Source: Pseudomonas cremoricolorata | GTDB taxonomy: Bacteria > Pseudomonadota > Gammaproteobacteria > Pseudomonadales > Pseudomonadaceae | Length of the DNA: 64,000 nucleotides | NCBI RefSeq assembly: GCF_000759535.1 | Contig: NZ_CP009455.1 | Coordinates: 2,852,001-2,916,000 of the forward strand | Direction: 5' to 3' | Part shown: in pieces, positions 17,912 through 27,544 of the stretch | Layout of the letters: every line of letters starts with the position of its first letter | Position numbering within the stretch: position 1 is the first letter of the stretch | Made by a program: the position numbers and the translations under genes | The notes under the pieces: generated by a model | What the model was told of the DNA's origin: nothing | The model's database searches: none | Seen by the model: the letters and a program-made list of their open reading frames with translations, nothing else

Positions 17912-20287
17912 TTGGTAGAGTACGTAGTTTCCCTCGATAAGCTCGGCGTCCATGATGTAGAGCACGTAGGGGGCAAGAACGCTTCCCTGGGCGAGATGAT
18001 CAGCAACCTTGCCGGCGCTGGCGTTTCGGTGCCGGGCGGCTTTGCCACTACGGCCCAGGCGTACCGCGATTTTCTTGAGCAAAGTGGCCTGAACGATCGC
18101 ATCCATGCCGCACTCGACGCCCTGGATGTCGATGACATCGCAGCCCTGACGCACACCGGCGCACAGATTCGCCAGTGGGTCATGGATGCAGAATTCCCCC
18201 CGCGCCTGGACGCGGAAATCCGCACTGCCTTCGCCAGCATGGCCGCCGGTAACGACAACATGGCAGTCGCCGTGCGCTCGTCGGCCACCGCCGAAGACTT
18301 GCCAGACGCCTCGTTCGCCGGTCAGCAGGAAACCTTCCTCAACATCCGCGGCGTCGACAACGTCATCCGCGCCGCCAAGGAAGTGTTCGCATCGCTGTTC
18401 AACGACCGCGCCATCGCCTATCGCGTGCACCAGGGCTTCGACCACAAGCTGGTCGCCCTGTCGGCCGGTGTGCAGCGCATGGTCCGTTCGGAAACCGGTA
18501 CCGCCGGGGTCATGTTCACCCTCGATACCGAGTCGGGCTTCCGCGATGTGGTGTTCATCACCGGCGCCTACGGCCTGGGTGAAACCGTGGTTCAGGGGGC
18601 GGTCAACCCGGACGAGTTCTACGTGCACAAGCAGACCCTGGAGGCCGGGCGTCCGGCGATCCTGCGGCGTAACCTGGGCAGCAAGGCGATCAAGATGATC
18701 TACGGCGAGGAAGCCAAGGCCGGCCGTTCGGTGAAGACCGTCGACGTCGACCGCGCCGAGCGCGCGCGCTTCTGCCTGAGCAACGAGGAAGTCGCCGAGC
18801 TGGCCAAGCAGGCGATGATCATCGAGAAGCACTACCAGCGTCCGATGGACATCGAGTGGGCCAAGGACGGTGACGACGGCAAGCTGTACATCGTTCAGGC
18901 GCGTCCCGAGACGGTCAAGAGCCGGGCCAGCGCCAATGTCATGGAGCGCTACCTGCTCAAGGAAAAAGGCACCGTGCTGGTCGAAGGCCGGGCGATCGGT
19001 CAGCGCATCGGCGCCGGCAAGGTCCGGGTGATCAACGACGTGTCGGAAATGGACAAGGTCCAGCCTGGCGACGTACTGGTCTCGGACATGACCGACCCGG
19101 ACTGGGAGCCGGTGATGAAGCGCGCCAGCGCCATCGTCACCAACCGTGGCGGACGCACCTGCCACGCGGCGATCATCGCCCGCGAACTGGGTATTCCGGC
19201 CGTGGTCGGTTGCGGTAACGCCACCCAGTTGCTCAAGGATGGCCAGGGCGTGACCGTCTCGTGCGCCGAGGGTGACACCGGCTTCATTTTCGAGGGTGAG
19301 CTGGGCTTCGACGTCAAGCAGAACTCGGTCGACGCCATGCCCGAGCTGCCGTTCAAGATCATGATGAACGTCGGTAACCCCGACCGCGCGTTCGACTTCG
19401 CCCAGCTACCCAACGAAGGGGTAGGCCTGGCGCGTCTGGAATTCATCATCAACCGCATGATCGGCGTGCACCCCAAGGCGCTGCTCAACTACGCCGGTCT
19501 GCCGCCCGAGCTCAAGGACAGCGTCGACAAGCGCGTGGCCGGCTATGCCGACCCGGTCAGCTTCTACGTCGACAAGCTGGTCGAGGGCATCAGTACCCTG
19601 GCCGCGGCGTTCTACCCGAAAAAGGTCATCGTGCGGCTGTCGGACTTCAAGTCCAACGAATACGCCAACCTCATCGGCGGCAAGCTGTACGAGCCGGAAG
19701 AAGAAAACCCGATGCTGGGCTTCCGCGGCGCGTCGCGCTACATCAGCGAGTCGTTCCGTGACTGCTTCGAGCTGGAGTGCCGCGCGCTCAAGCACGTGCG
19801 CAACGTCATGGGCCTGACCAACGTCGAGATCATGGTGCCGTTCGTGCGCACCTTGGGCGAGGCCAGCCAGGTGGTCGATCTGCTGGCCGAAAACGGCCTG
19901 GCCCGGGGTGACAACGGCCTGCGCGTCATCATGATGTGCGAGCTGCCGTCCAACGCCATTCTGGCCGAGGAATTCCTCGAATACTTCGACGGCTTCTCCA
20001 TCGGCTCCAACGACCTGACTCAGCTGACCCTGGGCCTGGACCGCGACTCCGGGATCATCGCCCACCTGTTCGACGAGCGTAATCCTGCGGTCAAGAAGCT
20101 GCTGGCCAATGCCATCGCCGCCTGCAACAAGGCCGGCAAGTACATCGGCATCTGTGGTCAGGGCCCATCCGACCACCCCGATCTGGCCAAGTGGCTGATG
20201 GAGCAGGGCATCGAGAGCGTTTCGCTCAACCCTGACTCGGTGCTGGAAACCTGGTTCTTCCTCGCCGAAGAGCAAGTCGCCGGCTGA
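17912..20287 (+). CDS. ppsA: Phosphoenolpyruvate synthase
   Basis: Makes PEP, AMP and Pi from pyruvate and ATP for gluconeogenesis. The 791-residue protein has an N-terminal ATP-grasp domain, the central swivelling domain with catalytic His418 in [21 protein letters not shown], and a C-terminal PEP-binding TIM barrel ([41 protein letters not shown]). The start is TTG at 17912 ([16 protein letters not shown]), preceded by a GTGGAGAG Shine-Dalgarno; no better ATG exists. Regulated post-translationally by PpsR across the divergent promoter. Confidence 0.96.
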   Translation: MVEYVVSLDKLGVHDVEHVGGKNASLGEMISNLAGAGVSVPGGFATTAQAYRDFLEQSGLNDRIHAALDALDVDDIAALTHTGAQIRQWVMDAEFPPRLDAEIRTAFASMAAGNDNMAVAVRSSATAEDLPDASFAGQQETFLNIRGVDNVIRAAKEVFASLFNDRAIAYRVHQGFDHKLVALSAGVQRMVRSETGTAGVMFTLDTESGFRDVVFITGAYGLGETVVQGAVNPDEFYVHKQTLEAGRPAILRRNLGSKAIKMIYGEEAKAGRSVKTVDVDRAERARFCLSNEEVAELAKQAMIIEKHYQRPMDIEWAKDGDDGKLYIVQARPETVKSRASANVMERYLLKEKGTVLVEGRAIGQRIGAGKVRVINDVSEMDKVQPGDVLVSDMTDPDWEPVMKRASAIVTNRGGRTCHAAIIARELGIPAVVGCGNATQLLKDGQGVTVSCAEGDTGFIFEGELGFDVKQNSVDAMPELPFKIMMNVGNPDRAFDFAQLPNEGVGLARLEFIINRMIGVHPKALLNYAGLPPELKDSVDKRVAGYADPVSFYVDKLVEGISTLAAAFYPKKVIVRLSDFKSNEYANLIGGKLYEPEEENPMLGFRGASRYISESFRDCFELECRALKHVRNVMGLTNVEIMVPFVRTLGEASQVVDLLAENGLARGDNGLRVIMMCELPSNAILAEEFLEYFDGFSIGSNDLTQLTLGLDRDSGIIAHLFDERNPAVKKLLANAIAACNKAGKYIGICGQGPSDHPDLAKWLMEQGIESVSLNPDSVLETWFFLAEEQVAG

Positions 20288-20330
20288 TGCCGACAGCCGT
20301 TGCGGCGCTGGCCGCAGCGGATCATCGCGA

Positions 20331-20391
20331 TGCATGCGCGGGCGCCGCCCGATGCCGGCTTGATTGGCATTGGGCAGCGCCCGCGTGTGCA
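20331..20391 (+). terminator. Long imperfect hairpin after ppsA
   Basis: The arms 20331-20356 and 20366-20391 pair over almost their full length when G:U pairs are allowed, around a 9-base loop. It sits between the ppsA stop and the next ATG (20426) and probably ends ppsA transcription or protects its 3' end; the last bases enter the leader of the next gene. Confidence 0.55.
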
Positions 20392-20425
20392 TTTATACTC
20401 GCCGTTTTTTCGTGCGCCAGATTCC

Positions 20426-21433
20426 ATGCAAAGCAGCAGTGCTCTCTTTCCCGTCGCCTTGCTCAGTGCCGAGCGGCGCGGCGACCTCAGTGAAGATGTC
20501 TACCGCATCAAGGCCGGTAATCGCTCCGACCCCAGCGTGGAACTTGCGTTGACGCGCCTGGGCAAGGTCGAACAGCCCAACGCCCAGGGTGTCCCGGTGA
20601 TCCTGCTGCATGGCAGCTTTTCCAACCGCCGCTTCTGGTTCTCGCCCAAGGGCATCGGCCTTGGGGCGTTTCTCGCTCGCGCCGGGTTCGATGTGTGGAT
20701 TCCAGAGATGCGTGGTCATGGCCTGTCGCCGCGCAACCGGCGCTGGGCGCGCAACCGCGTGGCCGACTATGCCGCTGAGGATCTGCCGCTGATCGCCGCG
20801 TTCGTCATGGAGCAGACCGGCCAGGCGCCGCACTGGCTGGGTCATTCGCTGGGCGGCATCACCCTGGCGGCCGCCTTGGGCGGCGGTTACCTGGATGCCA
20901 CCCACGTGGCCAGCGCAGCGTTTTTCGGCACCCAGGTGAGCCGCCGTCGCTGGCCGCTGAAGATTCCGCCGCTGGTATGGGCCTTGCGTCTGCTGCTCAA
21001 GCGATTTTCCCATGTCTGCGGAACGCGCCTGAAGCGCGGACCCGAGGACGAGCCCATGAGCCTGGTCTTCGAAGCGTTGCGCTGGCAGGGCCTGTTCGGC
21101 CGCTTCGGCGAGAAAGGCAACGACTGGTGGCAAGGCCTGGCGAATGTCCAGGTGCCGGTGCTGGCGGTGTCCGGCGCAGCCGATCGGCAGGATCCGCCTT
21201 GGGCATGTCGTGCACTGTTCGAGCAGGTCGGCAGCGTACACAAGCAGTACCTGTGCCTGGGCCAGGCTCCGGGCAGTCAGGCCTTCGGCCATGTCGACAT
21301 GCTGGTGAGCAAGGCGGCACAAACCGCGGTCTGGCCCTTGGTTCGGCATTGGCTCGAACAGCCGTTCGCGCCGCTGCCAGGCGCTGAGCAGGTTGATGCG
21401 TCGCGGGTGACCGAGGTGCCCTCGGCGGTGTAG
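20426..21433 (+). CDS. Alpha/beta hydrolase
   Basis: The 335-residue protein has the alpha/beta hydrolase pattern: oxyanion segment VILLHGSFSNRRFW, nucleophile elbow GHSLGG, a later Asp region (LAVSGAADRQDP) and a C-terminal GHVD histidine. It probably is a cytosolic esterase or lipase-like enzyme; the substrate cannot be told. The start at 20426 (MQSSSALFPVALLSAERRG) is preferred over one 126 bases upstream, which would run through the ppsA hairpin. It lies between ppsA and rraA as in P. aeruginosa. Confidence 0.82.
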   Translation: MQSSSALFPVALLSAERRGDLSEDVYRIKAGNRSDPSVELALTRLGKVEQPNAQGVPVILLHGSFSNRRFWFSPKGIGLGAFLARAGFDVWIPEMRGHGLSPRNRRWARNRVADYAAEDLPLIAAFVMEQTGQAPHWLGHSLGGITLAAALGGGYLDATHVASAAFFGTQVSRRRWPLKIPPLVWALRLLLKRFSHVCGTRLKRGPEDEPMSLVFEALRWQGLFGRFGEKGNDWWQGLANVQVPVLAVSGAADRQDPPWACRALFEQVGSVHKQYLCLGQAPGSQAFGHVDMLVSKAAQTAVWPLVRHWLEQPFAPLPGAEQVDASRVTEVPSAV

Positions 21434-21490
21434 CCTTGGCCCCCGCTACTGCAACAACTTACCTTTGGTCACGACTGACAGGAGTTCGCC

Positions 21491-21982
21491 ATGCAGCACT
21501 ACCTCACCCCCGACCTGTGCGATGCCAACCCCGAACACATCCACGTGCTCGAGCCGATGTTCAGCAACTTCGGTGGCCGTGATTCCTTCGGCGGGGAGAT
21601 CGTCACCCTCAAGTGTTTCGAAGACAACTCACTGGTGCGCGAGCAGGTCGAGCTAGACGGCAGCGGCAAGGTGCTGGTGGTCGATGGCGGTGGTTCGCTG
21701 CGCCGTGCACTGCTGGGTGACATGCTTGCCGAGAAAGCCGCGAAGAATGGTTGGGAAGGGCTGCTGATCTACGGTTGCGTGCGTGATGTCGACGCTCTGA
21801 TCCAGATCGACGTCGGCGTGCAGGCACTGGCCAGTCACCCGCTCAAGACCGATAAGCGCGGCGAGGGCCAACTGAACGTGGTGGTCAGCTTCGCTGGCGT
21901 GACTTTCCGGCCAGGCGAGTACCTGTATGCCGACAACAATGGCGTGATCGTTTCGACGCAATGCCTGGCCATGCCCGAGTGA
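21491..21982 (+). CDS. rraA: Ribonuclease E activity regulator RraA
   Basis: The 163-residue protein matches RraA throughout: [19 protein letters not shown], the [28 protein letters not shown] core and [17 protein letters not shown]. RraA trimers bind RNase E and dampen mRNA decay; related proteins are aldolases, and the GG..LRRALLG loop is shared with them. A Shine-Dalgarno GACAGGAG precedes the ATG. Followed by cmaX after 27 bases, probably in one transcript. Confidence 0.94.
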   Translation: MQHYLTPDLCDANPEHIHVLEPMFSNFGGRDSFGGEIVTLKCFEDNSLVREQVELDGSGKVLVVDGGGSLRRALLGDMLAEKAAKNGWEGLLIYGCVRDVDALIQIDVGVQALASHPLKTDKRGEGQLNVVVSFAGVTFRPGEYLYADNNGVIVSTQCLAMPE

Positions 21983-22009
21983 CGCGCCAGCGGCGCTGAT
22001 GGAGCTTCA

Positions 22010-23005
22010 ATGTTCGAGCAAGACAACGCGCAGTGGGGGCTGGTGCATGCCCTGCTGCTCGACGGTAACGGTGGCGGTCGCGCGGTCGCCCGTACCGAAC
22101 TGAGCGACCTGCAACTGCAACCCGAGCAGAGTCTGTGGTTGCATTGGGATCGCAGTCACCCGCAGACGCGCACCTGGCTGTTGCGTGACAGCGGCCTGAG
22201 CGAGTTCGCCTGCGAGCTGCTGCTGGAAGAAAATACCCGACCCCGGCTGTTGCCACTGGCCAATGAACAGCTATTGCTGTTCTTGCGCGGAGTGAACCTC
22301 AACCCGGGTGCTGAACCCGAGGACATGGTGTCGGTGCGCATCTTCGCCCAAGCGCAGCGGGTCATTTCCCTGCGCCTGCGTCCCCTGCGCGCCAGCGACG
22401 AAATCCTTCAGCAACTGGCTGAAGGGCGGGGGCCGAAGACCGCCTCCGAGCTGCTGGTGGTGATGGGCGAGCTGCTCACCGAGAAGGTCCAGGCGCTGGT
22501 CACCGAGCTGACCGAAGAGGTCGACCTGGAAGAAGAGCAAGTCGAGGCTGACGATCGCCACGCCCCGGCCCAGGGCAGCCTGCAACTGATACGCCGCCGC
22601 GCCGCGGCACTGCGGCGATTTCTGGCCCCGCAGCGCGACATCTATGCGCAGCTTTCGCGGCACAAGTGGAGCTGGTTCGCCGAGCGCGATGCCGACTACT
22701 GGAACGAACTCAACAACAGCCTGATTCGCTACCTCGAAGAGCTTGAACTGGCACGTGAACGGGCGGCGCTGCTGCTGGAAAGCGAGGACCGCAAGCGCGA
22801 CGAGCGGATGAACCGCACCATGTATCGCCTGGGAATCATCACCTGCATCTTCCTGCCGATGAGCTTCGTCACCGGCTTGTTGGGCATTAACGTCGGCGGT
22901 ATCCCGTGGTCGCAAAGCCCCAATGGCTTCATCTTCGCCAGCCTTGTGGTGCTTGCCCTGGCGCTTGGCCAGTGGTGGCTGTTCCGGCGTTTGCGCTGGG
23001 TATGA
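22010..23005 (+). CDS. cmaX: CmaX, CorA/ZntB-type metal ion transporter
   Basis: Inner-membrane 2-TM-GxN transporter of 331 residues. A long cytoplasmic domain with coiled-coil helices (RAAALRRFLAPQRD, RAALLLESEDRKRDER) leads to two C-terminal helices with the pore motif GIN in GLLGINVGGIPW. ZntB-type zinc transporters also carry GIN where CorA has GMN, so zinc or another divalent cation is as likely as magnesium. Called CmaX because it sits next to crfX-cmpX-sigX-oprF exactly as in P. aeruginosa. Confidence 0.88.
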   Translation: MFEQDNAQWGLVHALLLDGNGGGRAVARTELSDLQLQPEQSLWLHWDRSHPQTRTWLLRDSGLSEFACELLLEENTRPRLLPLANEQLLLFLRGVNLNPGAEPEDMVSVRIFAQAQRVISLRLRPLRASDEILQQLAEGRGPKTASELLVVMGELLTEKVQALVTELTEEVDLEEEQVEADDRHAPAQGSLQLIRRRAAALRRFLAPQRDIYAQLSRHKWSWFAERDADYWNELNNSLIRYLEELELARERAALLLESEDRKRDERMNRTMYRLGIITCIFLPMSFVTGLLGINVGGIPWSQSPNGFIFASLVVLALALGQWWLFRRLRWV

Positions 23006-23092
23006 GGCAGGTGAGGGGTGCCGCTCGGGGTGTAGGGTTTGTGACCTGTGGCGCTACGGCCTCGTCTCTGACTGACATTGCGCGAGGTGCCC

Positions 23093-23344
23093 ATGCACGA
23101 TCCGTTTGAAGAATCTCTGCGCGACCTGCTCAAGGCTTCGCCGTCCGGCCACGACCGTGATGACGCTGCTTGCCTGGGACGCGTACTCAAGACGGCCAAC
23201 CGCCAGGTTGGCGCCGGCGACCTGTTCACCTTGCTCGGCCGCTGTGGCCAGGCGCTGATGGTCGCCCTCAACAATGGCTCGGCGCACGTTGCGCCGGTGC
23301 GTCGCACCGCTGCCGGTGGCAGCAAAGCTGATAAGGCTGACTGA
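23093..23344 (+). CDS. crfX: CrfX, small conserved protein
   Basis: The 83-residue soluble protein (MHDPFEESLRDLLKASPSGHDRDD) occupies the crfX position between cmaX and cmpX. It has no recognisable catalytic motif; its C-terminus is basic. The start at 23093 follows GCGAGGTG, whereas an earlier in-frame ATG lacks a ribosome site. It is 2 bases from cmpX, so the two are co-translated. In Pseudomonas this locus is linked to membrane homeostasis, and the molecular role of CrfX is not established. Confidence 0.85.
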   Translation: MHDPFEESLRDLLKASPSGHDRDDAACLGRVLKTANRQVGAGDLFTLLGRCGQALMVALNNGSAHVAPVRRTAAGGSKADKAD

Positions 23345-23346
23345 TT

Positions 23347-24171
23347 ATGGAACTCGATCTCTGGACCCAGAGCCTGGTCACTGCAATGACCGCCCTGTGG
23401 ACTAAAGTGGCGAACTTCATCCCGAACCTGTTCGGTGCGCTGGTGGTGGTACTGCTCGGTTTCGTGGTGGCCAAGCTGCTCGACACCTTGCTTTCGAAAC
23501 TGCTCGCCAAGCTTGGCCTGGACCGCCTGATGAGCGGTACCGGCCTGACCAAGATGTTCAACCGGGTCGGCATTCAGGTGCCGGTCTCGACCCTGATCGG
23601 CAAGATCGTCTACTGGTTCGTGCTGTTGATCTTCCTCGTATCGGCCGCCGAGTCGCTTGGCCTGGAGCGGGTTTCGGCAACCCTCGACATGCTCGCCCTG
23701 TACCTGCCCAAAGTGTTCGGCGCGGCACTGGTGCTGCTTGCCGGCGTGCTCCTGGCGCAGTTGGCCAATGGCCTGGTCCGCGGCGCCGCCGAGGGCATCG
23801 GCCTGGAGTACGCGGCGGGCGTCGGACGCATCGTCCAGGGCCTGGTGATCATCATTGCCATTTCGGTGGCGATCAGCCAGCTGGAGGTCAAGACCGACCT
23901 GCTCAACCATGTCATCGTCATCGGTCTGATTACCGTTGGTCTGGCGATTGCCCTGGCGATGGGGCTGGGCAGTCGGGAAATCGCGGGGCAGATTCTTGCC
24001 GGTATCTACGTGCGTGAGCTGTTTCAGGTCGGTCAGAGCGTGCAGATCGGCGAGGTAGAAGGGTTGATCGAGGAGATCGGCACGGTCAAGACGACGCTGC
24101 TGACCGACGACGGTGAGCTGGTGTCGCTGTCCAACCGGCAACTGCTCGAACAGCGCGTCACCCGCCGCTAA
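23347..24171 (+). CDS. cmpX: CmpX, small-conductance mechanosensitive channel-like protein
   Basis: Inner-membrane protein of 274 residues with four to five hydrophobic segments, including the TM-helix repeat pattern IPNLFGALVVVLLGFVVAKLLD and YLPKVFGAALVLLAGVLLAQ. A MscS-like beta domain follows near the end (IGEVEGLIEEIGTVKTTLLTDDGELVSLSNRQLLE). The family includes mechanosensitive channel relatives without the full MscS cage. It lies between crfX and sigX; loss of cmpX in Pseudomonas affects SigX activity, so it probably feeds envelope state to this sigma factor. Confidence 0.9.
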   Translation: MELDLWTQSLVTAMTALWTKVANFIPNLFGALVVVLLGFVVAKLLDTLLSKLLAKLGLDRLMSGTGLTKMFNRVGIQVPVSTLIGKIVYWFVLLIFLVSAAESLGLERVSATLDMLALYLPKVFGAALVLLAGVLLAQLANGLVRGAAEGIGLEYAAGVGRIVQGLVIIIAISVAISQLEVKTDLLNHVIVIGLITVGLAIALAMGLGSREIAGQILAGIYVRELFQVGQSVQIGEVEGLIEEIGTVKTTLLTDDGELVSLSNRQLLEQRVTRR

Positions 24172-24260
24172 TCGGGGAAAAGCTGTTAATGTATGCCGCC
24201 GCTGAAAAGGGCCCTGGGGGCCGAGCGGCGACATTGACCTGACTGTCGGCCAGATGCGTT

Positions 24261-24851
24261 TTGAATAAAGTCCATTCGCTGCCCATGCGCTATGACCCCC
24301 GCGAACTCACGGACGAAGAGTTGGTGGCGCGCTCGCATGAGGAGCTTTTCCACGTCACCCGCGCCTATGAAGAGCTCATGCGGCGTTACCAGCGCACCCT
24401 GTTCAACGTGTGTGCGCGTTATTTGGGGAACGACCGTGACGCGGATGATGTCTGTCAGGAAGTGATGCTGAAGGTGCTGTACGGGTTGAAGAATTTCGAG
24501 GGGAAATCGAAGTTCAAGACCTGGCTCTACAGCATCACCTACAACGAGTGCATTACCCAGTATCGCAAGGAGCGACGCAAACGACGGCTGATGGATGCCC
24601 TGAGTCTCGACCCGGTCGAAGAGGCCACCGAAGACAAGGCGCCGCAGCCAGAAGAAAAAGGCGGACTGGATAAGTGGCTGGTGCATGTCAACCCGATTGA
24701 TCGGGAAATCCTGGTGCTGCGTTTTGTCGCAGAGCTGGAGTTTCAGGAGATCGCTGACATCATGCACATGGGGCTGAGCGCAACGAAAATGCGGTACAAG
24801 CGCGCACTCGATAAATTGAGGGAAAAATTTGCGGGTCTGGCTGAAACTTAG
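24261..24851 (+). CDS. sigX: ECF sigma factor SigX
   Basis: Extracytoplasmic-function sigma factor of 196 residues that drives oprF and fatty-acid and membrane genes in Pseudomonas. Region 2 (YEELMRRYQRTLFNVCARYLGNDRDADDVCQEVMLK and FKTWLYSITYNECI) and region 4 (REILVLRFVAELEFQEIADIMHMGLSATKMRYKRALDKL) are both complete. The start is TTG at 24261 (MNKVHSLPMRYDPREL), matching the usual N-terminus; the first ATG would remove 8 residues. There is no anti-sigma gene beside it. It precedes oprF by 115 bases. Confidence 0.95.
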   Translation: MNKVHSLPMRYDPRELTDEELVARSHEELFHVTRAYEELMRRYQRTLFNVCARYLGNDRDADDVCQEVMLKVLYGLKNFEGKSKFKTWLYSITYNECITQYRKERRKRRLMDALSLDPVEEATEDKAPQPEEKGGLDKWLVHVNPIDREILVLRFVAELEFQEIADIMHMGLSATKMRYKRALDKLREKFAGLAET

Positions 24852-24966
24852 TCGATGGCAAATACCTCTAACCAGCCGGTGAGTTCTGCTAGACTTGCCG
24901 TCGAGTTGTGCCCCCACCCGGATGGTGGCGGGACTGCTTAACTACCATCAGATGGGGATTTAACGG
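24852..24966 (+). promoter_or_regulatory. oprF leader and promoter region
   Basis: The 115 bases between sigX and oprF contain a GC-rich hairpin at about 24909-24931 (CCCCCACC...GGTGGCGGG). A GGGGAT ribosome site stands 8 bases before the oprF ATG. In Pseudomonas oprF is read from SigX and sigma-70 promoters here; exact boxes were not assigned. Confidence 0.5.
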
Positions 24967-26007
24967 ATGAAACTGAAAAATACCTTGGGCTTGGCCATTG
25001 GCTCGCTCATCGCAGCTACCTCGGTTGGTGTCATGGCTCAAGGCCAGGGCGCTGTTGAAACCGAGATCTTCTACAAAAAAGAATACTTCGACAGCCAGCG
25101 TGACTTCAAAAACGACGGCAACCTGTTCGGTGGTTCGATCGGTTACTTCCTGACCGACGACGTTGAACTGCGTCTGGGCTACGACGAAGTGCACAACGCC
25201 CGTGGCGACGACGGCAAGAACATCAAGGGCTCTAACACCGCCCTGGACGCCGTTTACCACTTCAACAACCCGTACGACGCTATCCGTCCGTACGTATCGG
25301 CTGGTTTCTCTCACCAGTCGATCGGCCAGAGCTTCCGCGGCGGTCGTAACCACTCCACCTTCGCCAACCTGGGCGCTGGTGCCAAGTGGTACATCACCGA
25401 CATGTTCTACGCCCGTGCAGGCGTTGAAGCTCAGTACAACATCGACCAAGGTGACACCGAGTGGGCACCGAGCGTTGGCGTTGGTCTGAACTTCGGTGGC
25501 AGCCCGAAATCGCAGGAAGTCGCTCCGACCCCAGCACCCGTTGCTGACGTCTGCACCGACAGCGATAACGACGGCGTCTGCGACAACGTCGACAAGTGCC
25601 CAGACACCCCAGCCAACGTTACCGTTGACGCTGATGGCTGCCCGGCTGTTGCCGAAGTCGTTCGCGTTGAGCTGGACGTCAAGTTCGACTTCGACAAGTC
25701 GGTCGTCAAGCCTAATAGCTACGGCGACATCAAGAACCTGGCTGACTTCATGAAGCAGTACCCACAGACCACCACCACCGTGGAAGGTCACACTGACTCC
25801 GTCGGTCCAGACGCTTACAACCAGAAGCTCTCCGAGCGTCGTGCCAACGCTGTCAAGCAAGTACTGACCCAGCAGTACGGCGTGGAATCCAGCCGTGTTG
25901 ATTCGGTTGGCTACGGCGAGTCCCGTCCGGTTGCCGATAACGCCACCGAAGAAGGTCGCGCTATCAACCGTCGCGTTGAAGCTCAAGTAGAAGCCCAAGC
26001 CAAGTAA
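24967..26007 (+). CDS. oprF: Major outer-membrane porin OprF
   Basis: OmpA-type structural porin of 346 residues linking the outer membrane to peptidoglycan. It has a signal peptide (1-24, ending VMAQ), an N-terminal eight-strand barrel (about 25-180), and a proline-rich linker. A cysteine- and Asp-rich TSP3-like loop (VCTDSDNDGVCDNVDKCPD, four cysteines) leads to the C-terminal OmpA domain (VEGHTDSVGPDAYNQKLSERRA). Codon choice is strongly biased to preferred codons, as in highly expressed genes. Terminates at a strong hairpin. Confidence 0.97.
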   Translation: MKLKNTLGLAIGSLIAATSVGVMAQGQGAVETEIFYKKEYFDSQRDFKNDGNLFGGSIGYFLTDDVELRLGYDEVHNARGDDGKNIKGSNTALDAVYHFNNPYDAIRPYVSAGFSHQSIGQSFRGGRNHSTFANLGAGAKWYITDMFYARAGVEAQYNIDQGDTEWAPSVGVGLNFGGSPKSQEVAPTPAPVADVCTDSDNDGVCDNVDKCPDTPANVTVDADGCPAVAEVVRVELDVKFDFDKSVVKPNSYGDIKNLADFMKQYPQTTTTVEGHTDSVGPDAYNQKLSERRANAVKQVLTQQYGVESSRVDSVGYGESRPVADNATEEGRAINRRVEAQVEAQAK

Positions 26008-26025
26008 TTGGTCTGACGCTTCATG

Positions 26026-26051
26026 AAAAACCCGGCTTCGGCCGGGTTTTT
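26026..26051 (+). terminator. oprF intrinsic terminator
   Basis: AAAAACCCGGC and GCCGGGTTTTT with a TTCG tetraloop, followed by further T residues: a classic rho-independent terminator 18 bases after the oprF stop. Confidence 0.93.
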
Positions 26052-26187
26052 CTTTGCCTGGGATTTGGTGGCGCCGGTTGAACCATGCGTGCGTCCGCTC
26101 AGCGACATGATCGCATCGACTGAACTGTCGTTGCGCCGAAGGGCTGGCTATAATCGCCACCCCACGCCCCTCGAGTCTTGCCTGCCC

Positions 26188-27213
26188 ATGTATAACCTGG
26201 CCCGCCAGCTGCTGTTCAAACTGTCTCCGGAAACCTCCCATGACCTGTCCCTGGACCTGATCGGTGCCGGCGGCCGCCTGGGGCTCAACAGCCTGCTGTG
26301 CAAGCGTCCTTCGGCAGCGCCAGTGACGGTGATGGGGCTGAACTTCGCCAACCCCGTCGGGCTCGCTGCAGGTCTGGACAAGAACGGCGCTGCCATCGAT
26401 GGCTTCGCCCAGCTGGGCTTCGGTTTCGTCGAGATCGGCACGGTGACCCCGCGCCCGCAGCCGGGCAATCCCAAGCCGCGCCTCTTCCGTCTGCCTGAGG
26501 CCACTGCCATCATCAACCGCATGGGCTTCAACAACCTCGGCGTCGATCATTTGCTGGGGCGGGTGCAGGCGGCCAACTATCGCGGCATTCTGGGCATCAA
26601 CATCGGCAAGAACTTCGACACGCCGGTGGAGCGTGCCCAGGATGACTACCTGATCTGCCTGGAGAAGGTCTACGCCCACGCCAGCTACATCACCGTCAAC
26701 GTCAGTTCGCCGAACACGCCGGGGTTGCGCACGTTGCAGTTCGGCGATCAGCTCAAGCAACTGCTCGACGCTCTGGCAGTGCGGCGTGAGCAGTTGGCTC
26801 TTGAGCACGGCAAGCGTGTGCCGCTGGCGATCAAGATCGCCCCTGACATGAACGACGAGGAAACCGCACTGGTGGCCAGCGCGCTGCTGGCCTCGGGGAT
26901 GGATGCGGTGATCGCCACCAACACCACCTTGAGCCGTGAGGGCGTCGAAGGCTTGCCGTATGCGGGGGAGGCGGGTGGGTTGTCCGGCGCGCCGGTACTG
27001 GAGAAGAGCACGCACACGGTGAGGGTGCTGGCCGGCGAGCTGGGCGGCAAGATGCCGATCATCGCAGCCGGAGGGATCACCGAGGGTCGTCATGCTGCGC
27101 AGAAGATCGAAGCGGGGGCGAGCCTGGTGCAGATTTATTCCGGATTCATCTACAAGGGTCCTGCGTTGATTCGCGAGGCGGTCGATGCCATCGCTGCGCT
27201 CAAGCGCGGCTGA
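26188..27213 (+). CDS. pyrD: Dihydroorotate dehydrogenase (quinone), class 2
   Basis: FMN enzyme of the inner membrane that oxidises dihydroorotate to orotate with ubiquinone in pyrimidine synthesis. The 341-residue protein has the amphipathic N-terminal membrane helices of class 2 ([20 protein letters not shown]). Signature segments are [30 protein letters not shown] with the catalytic serine region, IAPDMND and IIAAGGI. The start at 26188 matches the family; an in-frame ATG 165 bases upstream lies in the oprF terminator. Confidence 0.95.
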   Translation: MYNLARQLLFKLSPETSHDLSLDLIGAGGRLGLNSLLCKRPSAAPVTVMGLNFANPVGLAAGLDKNGAAIDGFAQLGFGFVEIGTVTPRPQPGNPKPRLFRLPEATAIINRMGFNNLGVDHLLGRVQAANYRGILGINIGKNFDTPVERAQDDYLICLEKVYAHASYITVNVSSPNTPGLRTLQFGDQLKQLLDALAVRREQLALEHGKRVPLAIKIAPDMNDEETALVASALLASGMDAVIATNTTLSREGVEGLPYAGEAGGLSGAPVLEKSTHTVRVLAGELGGKMPIIAAGGITEGRHAAQKIEAGASLVQIYSGFIYKGPALIREAVDAIAALKRG

Positions 27214-27222
27214 GTCGCAGGC

Positions 27223-27250
27223 AAAAAAAAGGCCCCCTGACGGGGGCCTT
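27223..27250. terminator. Intrinsic terminator between pyrD and rmf
   Basis: AAGGCCCCC and GGGGGCCTT with a 4-base loop lie between the convergent pyrD and rmf genes. An A8 run on its left side becomes a U8 run for the minus strand, so it ends rmf best and may serve pyrD too. Confidence 0.88.
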
Positions 27251-27309
27251 GGGCCTTGGCCCGACGCCCGTAGAGGGCGCATAGGATGACTCGAATTCAA
27301 AGTCCTCGT

Positions 27310-27525
27310 TCAGCCAACGGCGTGATTTTCGTTGAGTCTATGAATACCCGCGGTACCGGTCATGCCGTCCCAGTTGTCGCCACGACCCTCCCGCCAACCA
27401 TTGATCCAGGCCTGACGCACCGAGGGCAGGCTGAAGGGGCAGAGTTCGCGCGATTTGCCGGTCACGCCATACTGATAACCACGTGAAAATGCTCTTTCCA
27501 ACGGATCACGCTTTAGTCTTCTCAT
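27310..27525 (-). CDS. rmf: Ribosome modulation factor
   Basis: Small basic protein that dimerises 70S ribosomes to inactive 100S particles in stationary phase. The 71-residue product (MRRLKRDPLERAFSRGYQYGVTGKSRELCPF, SVRQAWINGWREGR) matches RMF over its length. A long structured leader precedes it on the minus strand, as known for Pseudomonas rmf. The terminator at 27223-27250 closes the unit. Confidence 0.95.
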   Translation of the reverse strand: MRRLKRDPLERAFSRGYQYGVTGKSRELCPFSLPSVRQAWINGWREGRGDNWDGMTGTAGIHRLNENHAVG

Positions 27526-27544
27526 AGGGTGTTGCCCTCACTTG

